NCBI RefSeq assembly: GCF_000420505.1
Contig: NZ_ATVB01000004.1
Coordinates: 62,001 to 126,000, forward strand
Source: Alloscardovia omnicolens DSM 21503
GTDB taxonomy: Bacteria; Actinomycetota; Actinomycetes; Actinomycetales; Bifidobacteriaceae
DNA length: 64,000 nucleotides
Direction: 5' to 3'
The notes under the pieces: model-generated
Database searches by the model: none
What the model was told of the DNA's origin: nothing
The model's input: only the letters and a program-made list of their open reading frames with translations
Shown here: positions 25,275-33,864 of the stretch, one piece after another
How positions within the stretch are numbered: the stretch's first letter is position 1
Layout: each line of letters starts with the position of its first letter
Position numbers and translations under genes: made by a program

Positions 25275-25326
25275 TCAGCTACATGAGATTTGACTCTCAC
25301 GTAGCGTAAGACTCCATAATGGCACT

Positions 25327-26121
25327 ATGAACAGTCAAGAAGAACTCTACACAGTGGGTGAAGTAGCGCAGGCACTGAAAGTAACCGTGCGCAGCTTACA
25401 TCACTGGGAAAGTATGGGATTAATAACTCCTACTGAGCGTAGTTGGTCAAACTATCGGTTGTATACGGCAGACGATATTGAGCGTATTGAGCAGATAATC
25501 ATCTACCGTGCAACGGGTATGAAACTGACCGAAATAAAAAAGGTTCTGAACAGCGCTTCTTCGCGTTTAGAACATTTGCGTATGCAGAGAGAAAGCTTGA
25601 TTGATCAGAAGGCACAGCTCGAAGAGATGGTGCAGGCTATAGATACATTGATGGAGAAAGAAATGAATAACGAAAAACTATCGCTTGAAGAAATAGGCGA
25701 TATTCTTGGTGACGCAAAGATAGCTGATTACCAACGAGAAGCCGAAGAAAAATACGGCGAGACAGATGACTGGAAGATTAGCCAGCAGAGGACTGCATAC
25801 TGGACAGCACAAGACTGGTCGGATAGCAGGCAACGATGTCAGGACGTGGATAATAAGCTGGCTCAAGCAGCGCGCGATGGTGTAGCCATCGACAGTGAAC
25901 AGGCAGAGCAACTGGTGGAGGAACATCGCCAACTGCTCAGCGTATTCTTCCCCGTAAGTTATGCAAAGCAGTATCTGATTTCACGTTCATATGTGAATGA
26001 TGAACGTTTTGCTCGCTACTACAACGAGCAACAACCAGGATTGGCTCAGTGGCTTGCCGGTGCCATTGAACACGTGGCTGTGGCGAACGGTGTGGATGTG
26101 GAAAATCCCGTGTGGGAGTAG
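25327..26121 (+). CDS. MerR-family regulator with TipAS ligand domain
   Basis: A 264-residue regulator. Residues 8-75 are a MerR helix-turn-helix (LYTVGEVAQALKVTVRSLHH, YRLYTADDIERIEQII), followed by a coiled-coil dimerisation helix to about residue 125. The C-terminal TipAS domain (KYGETDDWKISQQRT to the end) in homologues traps thiopeptide or other antibiotics and activates multidrug transporters. No transporter is adjacent on the same strand; the ABC exporter at 27.3-31.3 kb is a possible but unproven target. Confidence 0.87.
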   Translation: MNSQEELYTVGEVAQALKVTVRSLHHWESMGLITPTERSWSNYRLYTADDIERIEQIIIYRATGMKLTEIKKVLNSASSRLEHLRMQRESLIDQKAQLEEMVQAIDTLMEKEMNNEKLSLEEIGDILGDAKIADYQREAEEKYGETDDWKISQQRTAYWTAQDWSDSRQRCQDVDNKLAQAARDGVAIDSEQAEQLVEEHRQLLSVFFPVSYAKQYLISRSYVNDERFARYYNEQQPGLAQWLAGAIEHVAVANGVDVENPVWE

Positions 26122-26201
26122 ACGGGGGCTGCAGTAAGTGGCGAAGATGATGGGGCAAAAGTGGCAGTATGCTGTTTTTGCCCTTTTGTGTTTTGGAGAT
26201 G

Positions 26202-27120
26202 CTAAGCTTCTACGTCCCACGAAATAGTGAATAAGTCTCGTACTTCATGCTTTGCTTGTAAAGATTTTTCAACTTTATTGAGGAATTTCTCTGATTTAGC
26301 ATGAAGACGATTACGTTCTTGCCTATATTCATCGTCTGCCTGTTCAGCCCTGTTCTGCCAGTGGCGAGCTTCGCGTGTGAGACGCAGCTTTTCCATCACA
26401 TCGCTAGCTTTGCGCGCTGCTTTTGAAGCAGTGTTTTCTTTCGCATGGAATTCTCTGATTTTGGCGTCGAAGGTTGCCTTCAAATCTAGTCGAGCTGCCT
26501 CAATAAGTTCTTCTTGTTGAAGATAGAATACAGCATTTCGTTCTTGCACATCATTGGATAAATCAGAAATTTGCTTATCGATTAATTCTGAAAAACCATC
26601 TTCTGGAACTGCAGTAATCCTCTCTTGCACACATGTTAGGTCGAGCAAATCTCTCATCTGTTCGGCATCCAATACAGTACCGTCGTCGAGGAATCCAGCC
26701 ATAAGCAAATATGATTCCTTTAAACCCTCTTTGCCGGCACTCATGGTGAAAGCAATTTCGATGTAAATCATTTTGATTTTGCCGTAGTAGTGTTTCTGCA
26801 AAATCTTGGGTACTTCGAGGTTATCGCCTTCAATGAAAACATTTTGGGTGGTGTCCCAGTTTTTAGAATTCTTAAAGTCTGGTTTTAGCGTAGCTGTTGT
26901 GGGTTGCTGTGCTGCGCGGATTGCTTGTATTTTTCCTGACCAGAATAAGCCGAAACGTTCTTGCTCACCTTCAAGGTCGGGGTCGAGGAGTGTTTTGAGT
27001 GCTTCAAAATCGATTTTTCCGTCAGCTACTACTTCAGGGAACAGATCCTTAATTTTTTTTGGCGGCTTCTGTATTGAAGTTGGGGCTAGACGATGGGACT
27101 TTGCTAATATTCACACTCAT
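26202..27120 (-). pseudogene. Chimeric remnant of a type III restriction-modification (Mod) gene
   Basis: From an ATG at 27120 the frame reads MSVNISKVPSSSP and stops after a run of eight A (27053-27060, written as T on the plus strand). One base less restores an open frame with FPEVVADGKIDFEALKTLL, WSGKIQAIRAAQQP, NVFIEGDNLEVPKILQKHYY and GKIKMIYI. That is the N-terminus of a type III DNA methyltransferase up to the strand that should read IYIDPPYNTG. At this point it jumps in frame into about 180 residues (SAGKEGLKESYLLMAGFLDD to FTISWDVEA) that look like the charged C-terminus of a restriction or helicase subunit. An internal deletion has fused two genes and removed the catalytic motif. 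The identity of the 3' part is uncertain. Confidence 0.72.
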
Positions 27121-27270
27121 AATATGCCTCAATACACAGTAGCCTTGCATAACACTACATAAAAATACATAAGAGCGCATATGAAAGCACATGAATACAT
27201 ACATCGACTTAGCGATAACATCAGGCCGAAATCCTAATATTATGTCGTATATGAGGAATATCAAATCAAA

Positions 27271-27308
27271 GAGCCTCTGACCGTCTCACTCGAGACAATC
27301 AGAAGCCC
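27271..27308 (-). terminator. Terminator of the ABC exporter operon
   Basis: On the minus strand GGCTTCTGA..GTCTC pairs with GAGAC..TCAGAGGCTC around GAGT and is followed by TTTGATTTG. Confidence 0.75.
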
Positions 27309-27330
27309 TTTTCCTTAGTAAGAAAAACCC

Positions 27331-29388
27331 CTACTCCAACTCAAACGCACCGGTATACAGCTGGTAATACTGTCCCTTTTGCTCAATGAGCTGGTCGTGT
27401 GTGCCGCGCTCAATAATGCGACCGTGATCCATCACCATAATCACGTCGGAGTTGCGCACAGTGGAGAGGCGGTGTGCAATAACGAACACAGTGCGTCCTT
27501 CCATCAGTGCATCCATACCTGCCTGCACAATCTCTTCCGTGCGGGTGTCGATCGACGAGGTTGCTTCGTCCAAAATCATTACTGGAGGGTCGGCTACTGC
27601 AGCACGGGCAATCGACAGCAGCTGGCGCTGACCTTGCGATAATCCACTTCCGTCACCAGACAACACGGTATCGTAGCCTTGAGGCAACATGCGAATAAAA
27701 CCGTCGGCATTGGCAAGCTTAGCTGCTTCAATACATTCGTCGTCGGTGGCGTCGAGCTTACCGTAGCGAATGTTATCCATCACAGTCCCGGTAAACAGGT
27801 TCACGTCCTGCAGCACCACACCGAGGCTTCGGCGCAAATCATTCTTGTTAATGTGCGAAATATCAATGCCATCATACAAGATCTGACCAGAGCGAATATC
27901 GTAGAAACGGTTGACCAAGTTGGTAATAGTGGTCTTTCCTGCACCGGTTGCACCCACCAGAGCCACTTTCTGACCTGGCTTAGCGTACAAAGTAATATCG
28001 TGCAGAATTTCGCGGTCAGGATTGTAACTGAAGTCCACGTTGGTAAAGCGAATATCTCCGCGCAGTCGAGTGTATACGCTCGCTGTGCGTTCGTTTGTAG
28101 CGCGTGACGGCGTGCTTTCGACCGAAATACTACCCACCAGCGCTTCGAGAGCCTGGGCGTGAGCGCCGTCCACAGCATGCGCAGTAGAGCGTGAACGTAA
28201 CACATTGCTTGGCGCAGCAGATATTTCCGCCACGTCTTCGCGCACTTCAATACCTTCCGGCACCTTCCAAGCCCACGCATTCGTATGCTTAGAGCTTTCG
28301 GTAATACTGCCGTCCGGCTTAATCAGCGCGTTGACGAGCGTAACGGTACCGTTATCGTGCTCAACCTTCTCATCGAGCAGGCTAAAGATTCGCGAGGCGC
28401 CGGCCAGCGCGAGCATAACCATCGTAAACTCGTTAGAAATCTGAGCGATCGGGTTAATAAAGCTGCGTGAGAGCGTAAGGAAAGAGATGAGCGTACCGAT
28501 AGTCAGCGCGCTCGATCCGGCTAAACCGAAGTTTGGGAACGCTGCCAAGCTTGCGTATGCGCCCACAAGAGCGACAATAACGTACAGCAGGTAGCCGAGG
28601 TTACCCACCGCAGGCATGGTAACGTTACCGTACGAGTTTGCGGTAAGAGCCGCGTTAAACAGTTTGTCGTTTTCCTCGTCGAACTGCTTTTGGATCGCTT
28701 CCTCGTGCGTAAAGACTTTAATAACCTTCTGACCGTTAATCGCTTCCTCGATAAAGCCGTTCACATCGCCGAGCGCTTTCTGCTGCTTCACAAAGAAGCG
28801 GCCAGAAGTTCCGGCAAGGAAACGGATGACGAGAACCACGAACACCGTGTATACGAGCACGCCGAGCGCGAACGGTACGCTCAGATAGAGCATAGAGATG
28901 AACGCGGCGAGCATAGAGATAGCAGAGGAGAAGATCGCAGGCATTGATTGAGAGATAGCCTGACGCAACACGTCTGTATCGTTCGTATAGAAGCTCATGA
29001 TGTCGCCATGCTGATGCGTATCGAAGAAGCGGATTGGCAGCTTCTGCATGTGCTCGAACATGTCGTCGCGCAACTTCTTGAGCGTATCCTGTTCTACGCG
29101 CACTAAAATACGGGCATACAGCAGGTTAGACAGCACGCCGAGCGCGTAAATAGTTGCCATAACGCCCAAAATCTGAGCCAATGGACCAAAGTCTGGGTTC
29201 GCCTGGCCTACCAGCGGCAAAATGTAGTTGTCGATAAGCGTTTTAACGAACAATGCCATGCTTGCGTTGGCAACGGCAACAATAACAATGCAGACGAAAA
29301 CCACTGCCAAGTGCAGCTCGTTACCGCGCACTAATTCCTTAATGAGGCGCTTTAATGTGCCGCGATGTGCGCCTTGTTCCTTACTCAT
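27331..29388 (-). CDS. ABC exporter half-transporter with catalytically complete nucleotide site
   Basis: A 685-residue type IV exporter subunit: six membrane helices (residues 25-320), a loop enlarged by about 100 residues between the membrane and ATPase parts, then a nucleotide-binding domain. That domain has Walker A GATGAGKTT, signature LSQGQRQL and Walker B MILDEATSSID with the catalytic Glu. The ATG at 29388 has GGGAGG upstream and overlaps the stop of its partner by 8 bases; an earlier in-frame start at 29421 is less likely. It should pair with the upstream half-transporter as a heterodimer. The cargo (drug, lipid or peptide) cannot be read from sequence. Confidence 0.9.
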   Translation of the reverse strand: MSKEQGAHRGTLKRLIKELVRGNELHLAVVFVCIVIVAVANASMALFVKTLIDNYILPLVGQANPDFGPLAQILGVMATIYALGVLSNLLYARILVRVEQDTLKKLRDDMFEHMQKLPIRFFDTHQHGDIMSFYTNDTDVLRQAISQSMPAIFSSAISMLAAFISMLYLSVPFALGVLVYTVFVVLVIRFLAGTSGRFFVKQQKALGDVNGFIEEAINGQKVIKVFTHEEAIQKQFDEENDKLFNAALTANSYGNVTMPAVGNLGYLLYVIVALVGAYASLAAFPNFGLAGSSALTIGTLISFLTLSRSFINPIAQISNEFTMVMLALAGASRIFSLLDEKVEHDNGTVTLVNALIKPDGSITESSKHTNAWAWKVPEGIEVREDVAEISAAPSNVLRSRSTAHAVDGAHAQALEALVGSISVESTPSRATNERTASVYTRLRGDIRFTNVDFSYNPDREILHDITLYAKPGQKVALVGATGAGKTTITNLVNRFYDIRSGQILYDGIDISHINKNDLRRSLGVVLQDVNLFTGTVMDNIRYGKLDATDDECIEAAKLANADGFIRMLPQGYDTVLSGDGSGLSQGQRQLLSIARAAVADPPVMILDEATSSIDTRTEEIVQAGMDALMEGRTVFVIAHRLSTVRNSDVIMVMDHGRIIERGTHDQLIEQKGQYYQLYTGAFELE

Positions 29389-31285
29389 CAATAGCACCTC
29401 CCTTTTCCTGAGACTGCGCAATAGAACGGTATTCTTCGCAGCTTTCCATCAGTTCATCGTGCGTACCGTGGTCTAAAACGGTACCGTTGCTCATCACAAT
29501 AATCTGGTCGGCATGCTTAACCGAGCTGATGCGCTGAGCGATAATAATCTTCGTCGTATTAGGAATTTCCTGAGCAAAAGCGTTACGAATGCTGGCGTCT
29601 GTCTTGGTATCGACTGCCGAAGTGGAGTCGTCCAAAATCAAAACTTTCGGCTTCTTTAAGAGCGCGCGAGCGATGCACAAACGCTGCTTCTGACCGCCCG
29701 AGAAGTTCGAACCGCCCTGCTCCACGCGCGAATCGTAACCATCTGGGAACTGGTCGATAAACTCGTCTACACACGCTAAATGTGCAGCGTGGCGAATCTC
29801 TTCGTCGCTCGCTTCCGGATTGCCCCAACGCAAGTTCTCGGCAATCGTGCCGCTAAACAGAATGTTCTTCTGCAGCACCATGCCCACTTCCGTGCGCAAA
29901 ACGTCGAGATCGTAGTTACGCACGTCGCGGCCACCCAAACGCACCGAACCGTCCGTGGCATCGTACAAACGAGGGATGAGCTGAACCAGCGAGGACTTCG
30001 CCGAACCAGTACCGCCCACGATGCCCACCGTCGAGCCGGATGGAATCGTAATGTTAATGTGCGAAAGAACATCCTTCTCACTCTGGTCGGAGTAGCGGAA
30101 CGTAACATCCTTAAACTGCACAGTGCCGTCGGCAACGTGTTCGAGTGCTTTATCCGGGGTTGTTACCGTGGATTCTTCGCGCAAAACGGCAGCGATACGG
30201 CTGGCGGAGGCGCGCGAAATAATAATCATGATGAAGATGAAGGAAATCATCATCATAGCCATCATAATTTGCAGCGTGTAGGTAATAAGCGAGGTGAGAT
30301 CGCCCGTGGTTAAACCGTTGGCCGCAACATTGCCAGAGGCTACAATCTGACGCGAAGCCATCCAGCTCAAGATGAGCATAGCAATGTAAATGGAGCTAAT
30401 AAGGATTGGATTCGAATATGCCAAACGCAGTTCTGCCTTCACAAAGAACTTGTAGATAGCAGAGGAAATATGCTTGAACTTAAAGTCTTCGTGGTCTTCG
30501 CGGTTGAAGGACTTTACCACGCGGATGCCGAGCAGATTTTCTTCTACATTGGAATTGAGGCGGTCGTATACGCGGAAAACGCGCACGAAAATAGGGTGGA
30601 CGCTGGCAATAATGCCGATGAGCGCGCCACCTGCTAATGGAATAAGAGCCAAGTAGACGAAGGAAATGCTTGGGCTAATGCGGAAGGTGAAGAACCACGC
30701 GAAAATAACCATGAGCGGAGCGCGGAAAGCCACGCGAATAAGCATTTGGAAAGAGTTCTGAACGTTGGTTACGTCTGTGGTCAGGCGCGTGACGAGCGAA
30801 CCTGAGGAGAAGCGGTCAATGTTCGTGAAGGAGAAGTCTTGCACCTTCTTGAACAAATCATGACGCAAGTTGCGAGACAAACCTGTTGCCGCCTGCGCCG
30901 CGTAACGACCGGCACCAATACCGGCTGCCAGAGAACACAAAGCGATGACCAGGAGAACAAGACCCCACTGCCAAACCTTGGAAATGTCATGCTTGTTTAA
31001 GCCCTGATCGATGAGGAAAGCCATAAATGTTGGGATTAACACCTCGAAAAGCGCTTCAATAGCCACCAAAACAGGGGTGAGATAAGCTGCCTTCTTGTAT
31101 TGACGAAGACTATTGAGTAGTGTTCCAAAATCGCGGACTGAGCCGTCTCCATCGCCATAGCCGTTGTTGTCTTCTAACTGTTGCATGGCAAGTTCGGCCT
31201 GCTCGAGGGCGGCGCGCTCGCGGGCATCGAGGGAGTCGTTGTTCTCTGCAGTTTCTGCGGTGTTTTTAGTATTTTTGCGCGACAT
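29381..31285 (-). CDS. ABC exporter half-transporter with degenerate Walker B
   Basis: A 634-residue partner of the previous gene, with six membrane helices and a nucleotide-binding domain. The Walker A reads GGTGSAKSS, the signature FSGGQKQR is good, and Walker B reads LILDDSTSAVD (Asp552, Asp553), with Asp in place of the catalytic Glu. This asymmetry is the hallmark of heterodimeric exporters with one ATP site able to bind but hardly hydrolyse. The first 55 residues are acidic and soluble. It has a good ribosome site (AAAGGAG) and is first in a two-gene operon. Confidence 0.9.
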   Translation of the reverse strand: MSRKNTKNTAETAENNDSLDARERAALEQAELAMQQLEDNNGYGDGDGSVRDFGTLLNSLRQYKKAAYLTPVLVAIEALFEVLIPTFMAFLIDQGLNKHDISKVWQWGLVLLVIALCSLAAGIGAGRYAAQAATGLSRNLRHDLFKKVQDFSFTNIDRFSSGSLVTRLTTDVTNVQNSFQMLIRVAFRAPLMVIFAWFFTFRISPSISFVYLALIPLAGGALIGIIASVHPIFVRVFRVYDRLNSNVEENLLGIRVVKSFNREDHEDFKFKHISSAIYKFFVKAELRLAYSNPILISSIYIAMLILSWMASRQIVASGNVAANGLTTGDLTSLITYTLQIMMAMMMISFIFIMIIISRASASRIAAVLREESTVTTPDKALEHVADGTVQFKDVTFRYSDQSEKDVLSHINITIPSGSTVGIVGGTGSAKSSLVQLIPRLYDATDGSVRLGGRDVRNYDLDVLRTEVGMVLQKNILFSGTIAENLRWGNPEASDEEIRHAAHLACVDEFIDQFPDGYDSRVEQGGSNFSGGQKQRLCIARALLKKPKVLILDDSTSAVDTKTDASIRNAFAQEIPNTTKIIIAQRISSVKHADQIIVMSNGTVLDHGTHDELMESCEEYRSIAQSQEKGGAIDE

Positions 31286-31517
31286 TTTTCTCCTTTCTTT
31301 TCAATCAAGTGTTAGCCAAATAGGCACCACGGTGCGAAAGGAAAGCGCCAAACGGACTGCTAGTTTCAGGGCATTTTTGGGCGCGACGGGCCAGAGCATA
31401 AATCTGGAGACGTTGTTTCGGCACAAATACACACGAATTTTAGATAGTGTGTGCAACGGGTGCATAGCAAAGTTCTATACTAGCACCACCGCTGGGCGAG
31501 CGAGCGCAGCGTTTAGC

Positions 31518-31946
31518 CTAGAGCGCGGTTTCCGCGCGGCGATGATCGGAGCGTTCTTCGTCGTCTTCGTTCACGCTAATGTCTGCGATCTGAGCAGACG
31601 AGGTGTTTCCTAGCCCCTCAGCATCGCGCAGCTCGGAAATCTCCTCGATCGGGGCCGGAGCCGCGTGCAGCTCCTGATAGCTCTTAATGAGGGTTTGCGC
31701 GGTCTTAATATTGATCTTCTCGTCCATCATGAGCGAGCGGATGAGGGTGACGAACATATCGTCCGGTGCGCAGTTATACATGTGAATCTTGTTAATAAGC
31801 TGATCGAGGCGGTGGCGCAACGTTGGATACGAAATGCGATACAGCTTGCTCATCTCCTTGAGCGAGCCTGATGACAACATAAAGTTCTTAATGAAGATTG
31901 CATCTTCGTCCGATAGATACTGCAACCACCCTTTTGCATTATCCAT
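31518..31946 (-). CDS. DUF2089-family DNA-binding regulator
   Basis: A 142-residue protein whose core (WLQYLSDEDAIFIKNFMLSS, GSLKEMSKLYRISYPTLRHR) matches the helix-turn-helix C-terminal domain of DUF2089 proteins. The zinc-finger N-terminus of longer family members is absent. The C-terminal 50 residues are acidic and disordered. I take the ATG at 31946, after GAGGG, in preference to a TTG 60 bases upstream. It lies 232 bases upstream of the ABC exporter pair on the same strand, so regulating that exporter is the simplest hypothesis. Confidence 0.8.
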   Translation of the reverse strand: MDNAKGWLQYLSDEDAIFIKNFMLSSGSLKEMSKLYRISYPTLRHRLDQLINKIHMYNCAPDDMFVTLIRSLMMDEKINIKTAQTLIKSYQELHAAPAPIEEISELRDAEGLGNTSSAQIADISVNEDDEERSDHRRAETAL

Positions 31947-32449
31947 GTGTGTATCCCTCTTCTCTGGTGTTTCGTGCTGGCCGGGGGTTTCTTGCGTTTT
32001 GCTCAACAGAGCTCACCGAGTTCGACAAAGCTCGCAAACCGTGGCTGGCACTCTACCCATAATATTATACTGACAATTTTTTGTGAAGCTGCTGGGAGTG
32101 CGCGGGTGTGAGGAAAGCCTCATGGGGGCTTTCGGGTGGGGCGGGACTCTGTGAATTTGGGTGTTCATGCGTACTGGCGATTGGGTGTTCGTCACACTCA
32201 CAACGCTCACGTACGTGTGAGTGCTGTTTTTGTGGTGGAATCGAGCGTGAAGAGTGTGACTTCGCCGTGCACACAACGCTCACGTTCATCAGATCGTGGT
32301 TTTAGTGATAAATCAGTGCGTGGCGATTGTGTGTATCACGAACTAACAACCTTCAAGACCTGGTTCACGAAAATGAACTCTGTGTCGCTCATTGAACTAG
32401 TAGCTTTCTTACGAAACTCGATTTCTACGATAAAACATTGGACGATATC
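31947..32449. other. Gene-free stretch with hairpin-rich repeats
   Basis: Holds the promoter side of the DUF2089 gene (left), then the composite repeat at 32181-32350. The remaining 100 bases before the RelBE operator show nothing I can assign. Confidence 0.5.
32181..32350. repeat. Dispersed intergenic repeat, copy C (rearranged)
   Basis: The module CGTGGCGATTGT-N12-CTAACAAC lies at 32319-32350. Before it lie dyads built from the same words: GCGATTGGGTG facing CACTCACAACGC (32178-32206), CACTCAC/GTGAGTG (32195-32223, with ACGTACGT in its loop), and GAGCGT..GTGTG facing CACAC..ACGCTC (32243-32281). The parts match copies A and B, but their order differs. Confidence 0.6.
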
Positions 32450-32488
32450 CTGTATAATATGTATAACAACGTTATACATATTATACAG
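32450..32488. promoter_or_regulatory. RelBE operator-promoter palindrome
   Basis: Perfect 18-bp arms (CTGTATAATATGTATAAC and its complement) around AAC. The TATAAT inside the left arm can be the -10 element, so repressor binding would cover the promoter. The palindrome ends 15 bases before the antitoxin start. Confidence 0.85.
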
Positions 32489-32503
32489 TTTGAAAGGTTA
32501 ATG

Positions 32504-32740
32504 ATGGCTTCACAACTTACTGCAGTTCGTCTTCCTGGCGAATTGGTTGAGCGTTACGACCAGCTCGCCAAGAGTACTCACCGAACTCGTAGCTTTTATC
32601 TTACTCAGGCATTGTCGCAGTCAATTGATCAGCTGGAATACGAGTATGGAATTTTATCCGATGTAGAAGCGTATAAGCGTGGAGAGTTGGAGACAGTAAC
32701 TGTTGAGGAAGCAAGGCGAGATCTTGGCTTGGACGATTAG
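32504..32740 (+). CDS. RelB/ribbon-helix-helix antitoxin
   Basis: A 78-residue antitoxin. The N-terminal ribbon-helix-helix (LTAVRLPGELVERYDQLAKS, then TRSFYLTQALSQSIDQL) binds the operator palindrome just upstream. The acidic C-terminal half (VEAYKRGELETVTVEEARRD) should wrap the toxin. I start at the second of two adjacent ATGs because AAAGG lies six bases before it. The gene overlaps the toxin start by 17 bases. Confidence 0.87.
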   Translation: MASQLTAVRLPGELVERYDQLAKSTHRTRSFYLTQALSQSIDQLEYEYGILSDVEAYKRGELETVTVEEARRDLGLDD

Positions 32741-32996
32741 GATTTCGAAACGAGCACTAAAATCGTTGCGAAAGATGGATAAGCAAGTTTCCAACCGAAT
32801 TCTTAATGAATTAGACCGTGTAGCTGAGCTTGATAATCCAAGGAAGCGAGGCAAAGCCTTAACTGGTCAACTTTCTGGATTATGGCGTTATCGTATTGGC
32901 AACTATAGGGCTATATGCATGATTGAGAATAATGAGTTGGTGATCCTTGTAATCGATGTTGATCATAGAAGCACCATATATTCGAAGAATTATTAG
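32724..32996 (+). CDS. RelE-family mRNA interferase toxin
   Basis: A 90-residue toxin that, in the family, cleaves mRNA in the ribosomal A site. It has the pattern AWTIRISKRALKSLRKMDKQ, LTGQLSGLWRYRIGNYRAIC and LVIDVDHRSTIY, with the conserved Arg and the C-terminal aromatic residue. It is complete. The likely start is the TTG at 32724 inside the antitoxin end; an upstream TTG at 32703 would add seven residues not seen in relatives. This is the only evidently intact toxin-antitoxin pair in the window. Confidence 0.87.
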   Translation: MAWTIRISKRALKSLRKMDKQVSNRILNELDRVAELDNPRKRGKALTGQLSGLWRYRIGNYRAICMIENNELVILVIDVDHRSTIYSKNY

Positions 32997-33179
32997 CCTC
33001 GTTAAGGCGTTTAAGGAACTTTTCCTCGGTGGCGAGCGCTTCTTAGCCAAGCAACGTGCGCACCCGTCATGGCTCACAGCAAAAAACGCCCCCATCCAAA
33101 CCAAACCAAACAAAAAACGGGCGAACGCGCCAAAAACGTATCCACCCGCATAAGAGCTAAGAGCTAGGAAACGAAACAA

Positions 33180-33701
33180 CTAGCCAATCTTGGCCAAGAA
33201 AGCGCTCACCTGAGCTTCGAGTGCGGCGCGCTCGTCATCGCTCAAAGTGAGCTCGCCGGTAGCCCACTCAGCGGTGAGGTTGTGACCGAACAGTGGCTCC
33301 TCGAGAACATCCATGCCGATGAACTTAGCCAAGCGCACGGCGTCTGCGAACATGTGATTAAAGGAGTCATAAGCGGATACGGAGGAGAAGGTAATCTTCA
33401 CGCCGTTGGATACAGCGGTTGAACGCTCGTTCGCAACAACTGGGCGAGAGATCCAGTCGAGCAGGTTCTTTACCTGTGGGGAGTAGGTGTCGTTGTACAC
33501 AGGGGAGACGAACCAGACGCCGTCAGCCTTTTCGAAAGCGTCGCGAGCAGTAGCAACTGAAGCTGGAGCTGGGAATTCGATGTCCTGGTTAACGAATGGA
33601 ACCTCGGAATAGTCGAAGAAGTCTACTTCAGCGCGGTCGCCGATGGTCTTCTTAATTTCGTTTGCGCGCTGGGAACCAACAACAATCACAATCTTTGCCA
33701 T
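33180..33701 (-). CDS. NADPH-dependent FMN reductase (flavodoxin-like)
   Basis: A 173-residue flavodoxin-fold oxidoreductase. The FMN phosphate loop GSQRANEIKK near the N-terminus and WFVSPVYNDTYSPQVKNLLDW match the NADPH-dependent FMN reductase/azoreductase group. A good ribosome site (GGAGAAAT) precedes the start. An iron-box-like sequence lies 40-75 bases upstream, suggesting the enzyme is induced under iron limitation and may reduce ferric iron via flavin. The fold is clear; the physiological role is inference. Confidence 0.85.
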   Translation of the reverse strand: MAKIVIVVGSQRANEIKKTIGDRAEVDFFDYSEVPFVNQDIEFPAPASVATARDAFEKADGVWFVSPVYNDTYSPQVKNLLDWISRPVVANERSTAVSNGVKITFSSVSAYDSFNHMFADAVRLAKFIGMDVLEEPLFGHNLTAEWATGELTLSDDERAALEAQVSAFLAKIG

Positions 33702-33739
33702 AATATTTCTCCAATAGGTATGTGTTAAAGGGGTTCAAC

Positions 33740-33775
33740 AAGGTAGGCGATTTAGGAAAAATTAGCCTACCTTAA
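33740..33775. promoter_or_regulatory. DtxR/IdeR-like iron box upstream of the FMN reductase
   Basis: The reverse complement of 33757-33775 (TTAAGGTAGGCTAATTTTT) matches the 19-base iron-box consensus at 13 positions by my count. A second half-site makes the dyad AAGGTAGGC-N16-GCCTACCTT (33740-33773). Binding is inferred. Confidence 0.45.
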
Positions 33776-33864
33776 CGTCTACTGCCTAAGATAGCGCGGC
33801 AAGTTAGAGCGCGCACGGTAATATCATTGTTGGCATGAGATAACGCTGAAAGTGAAGTGTGGGA

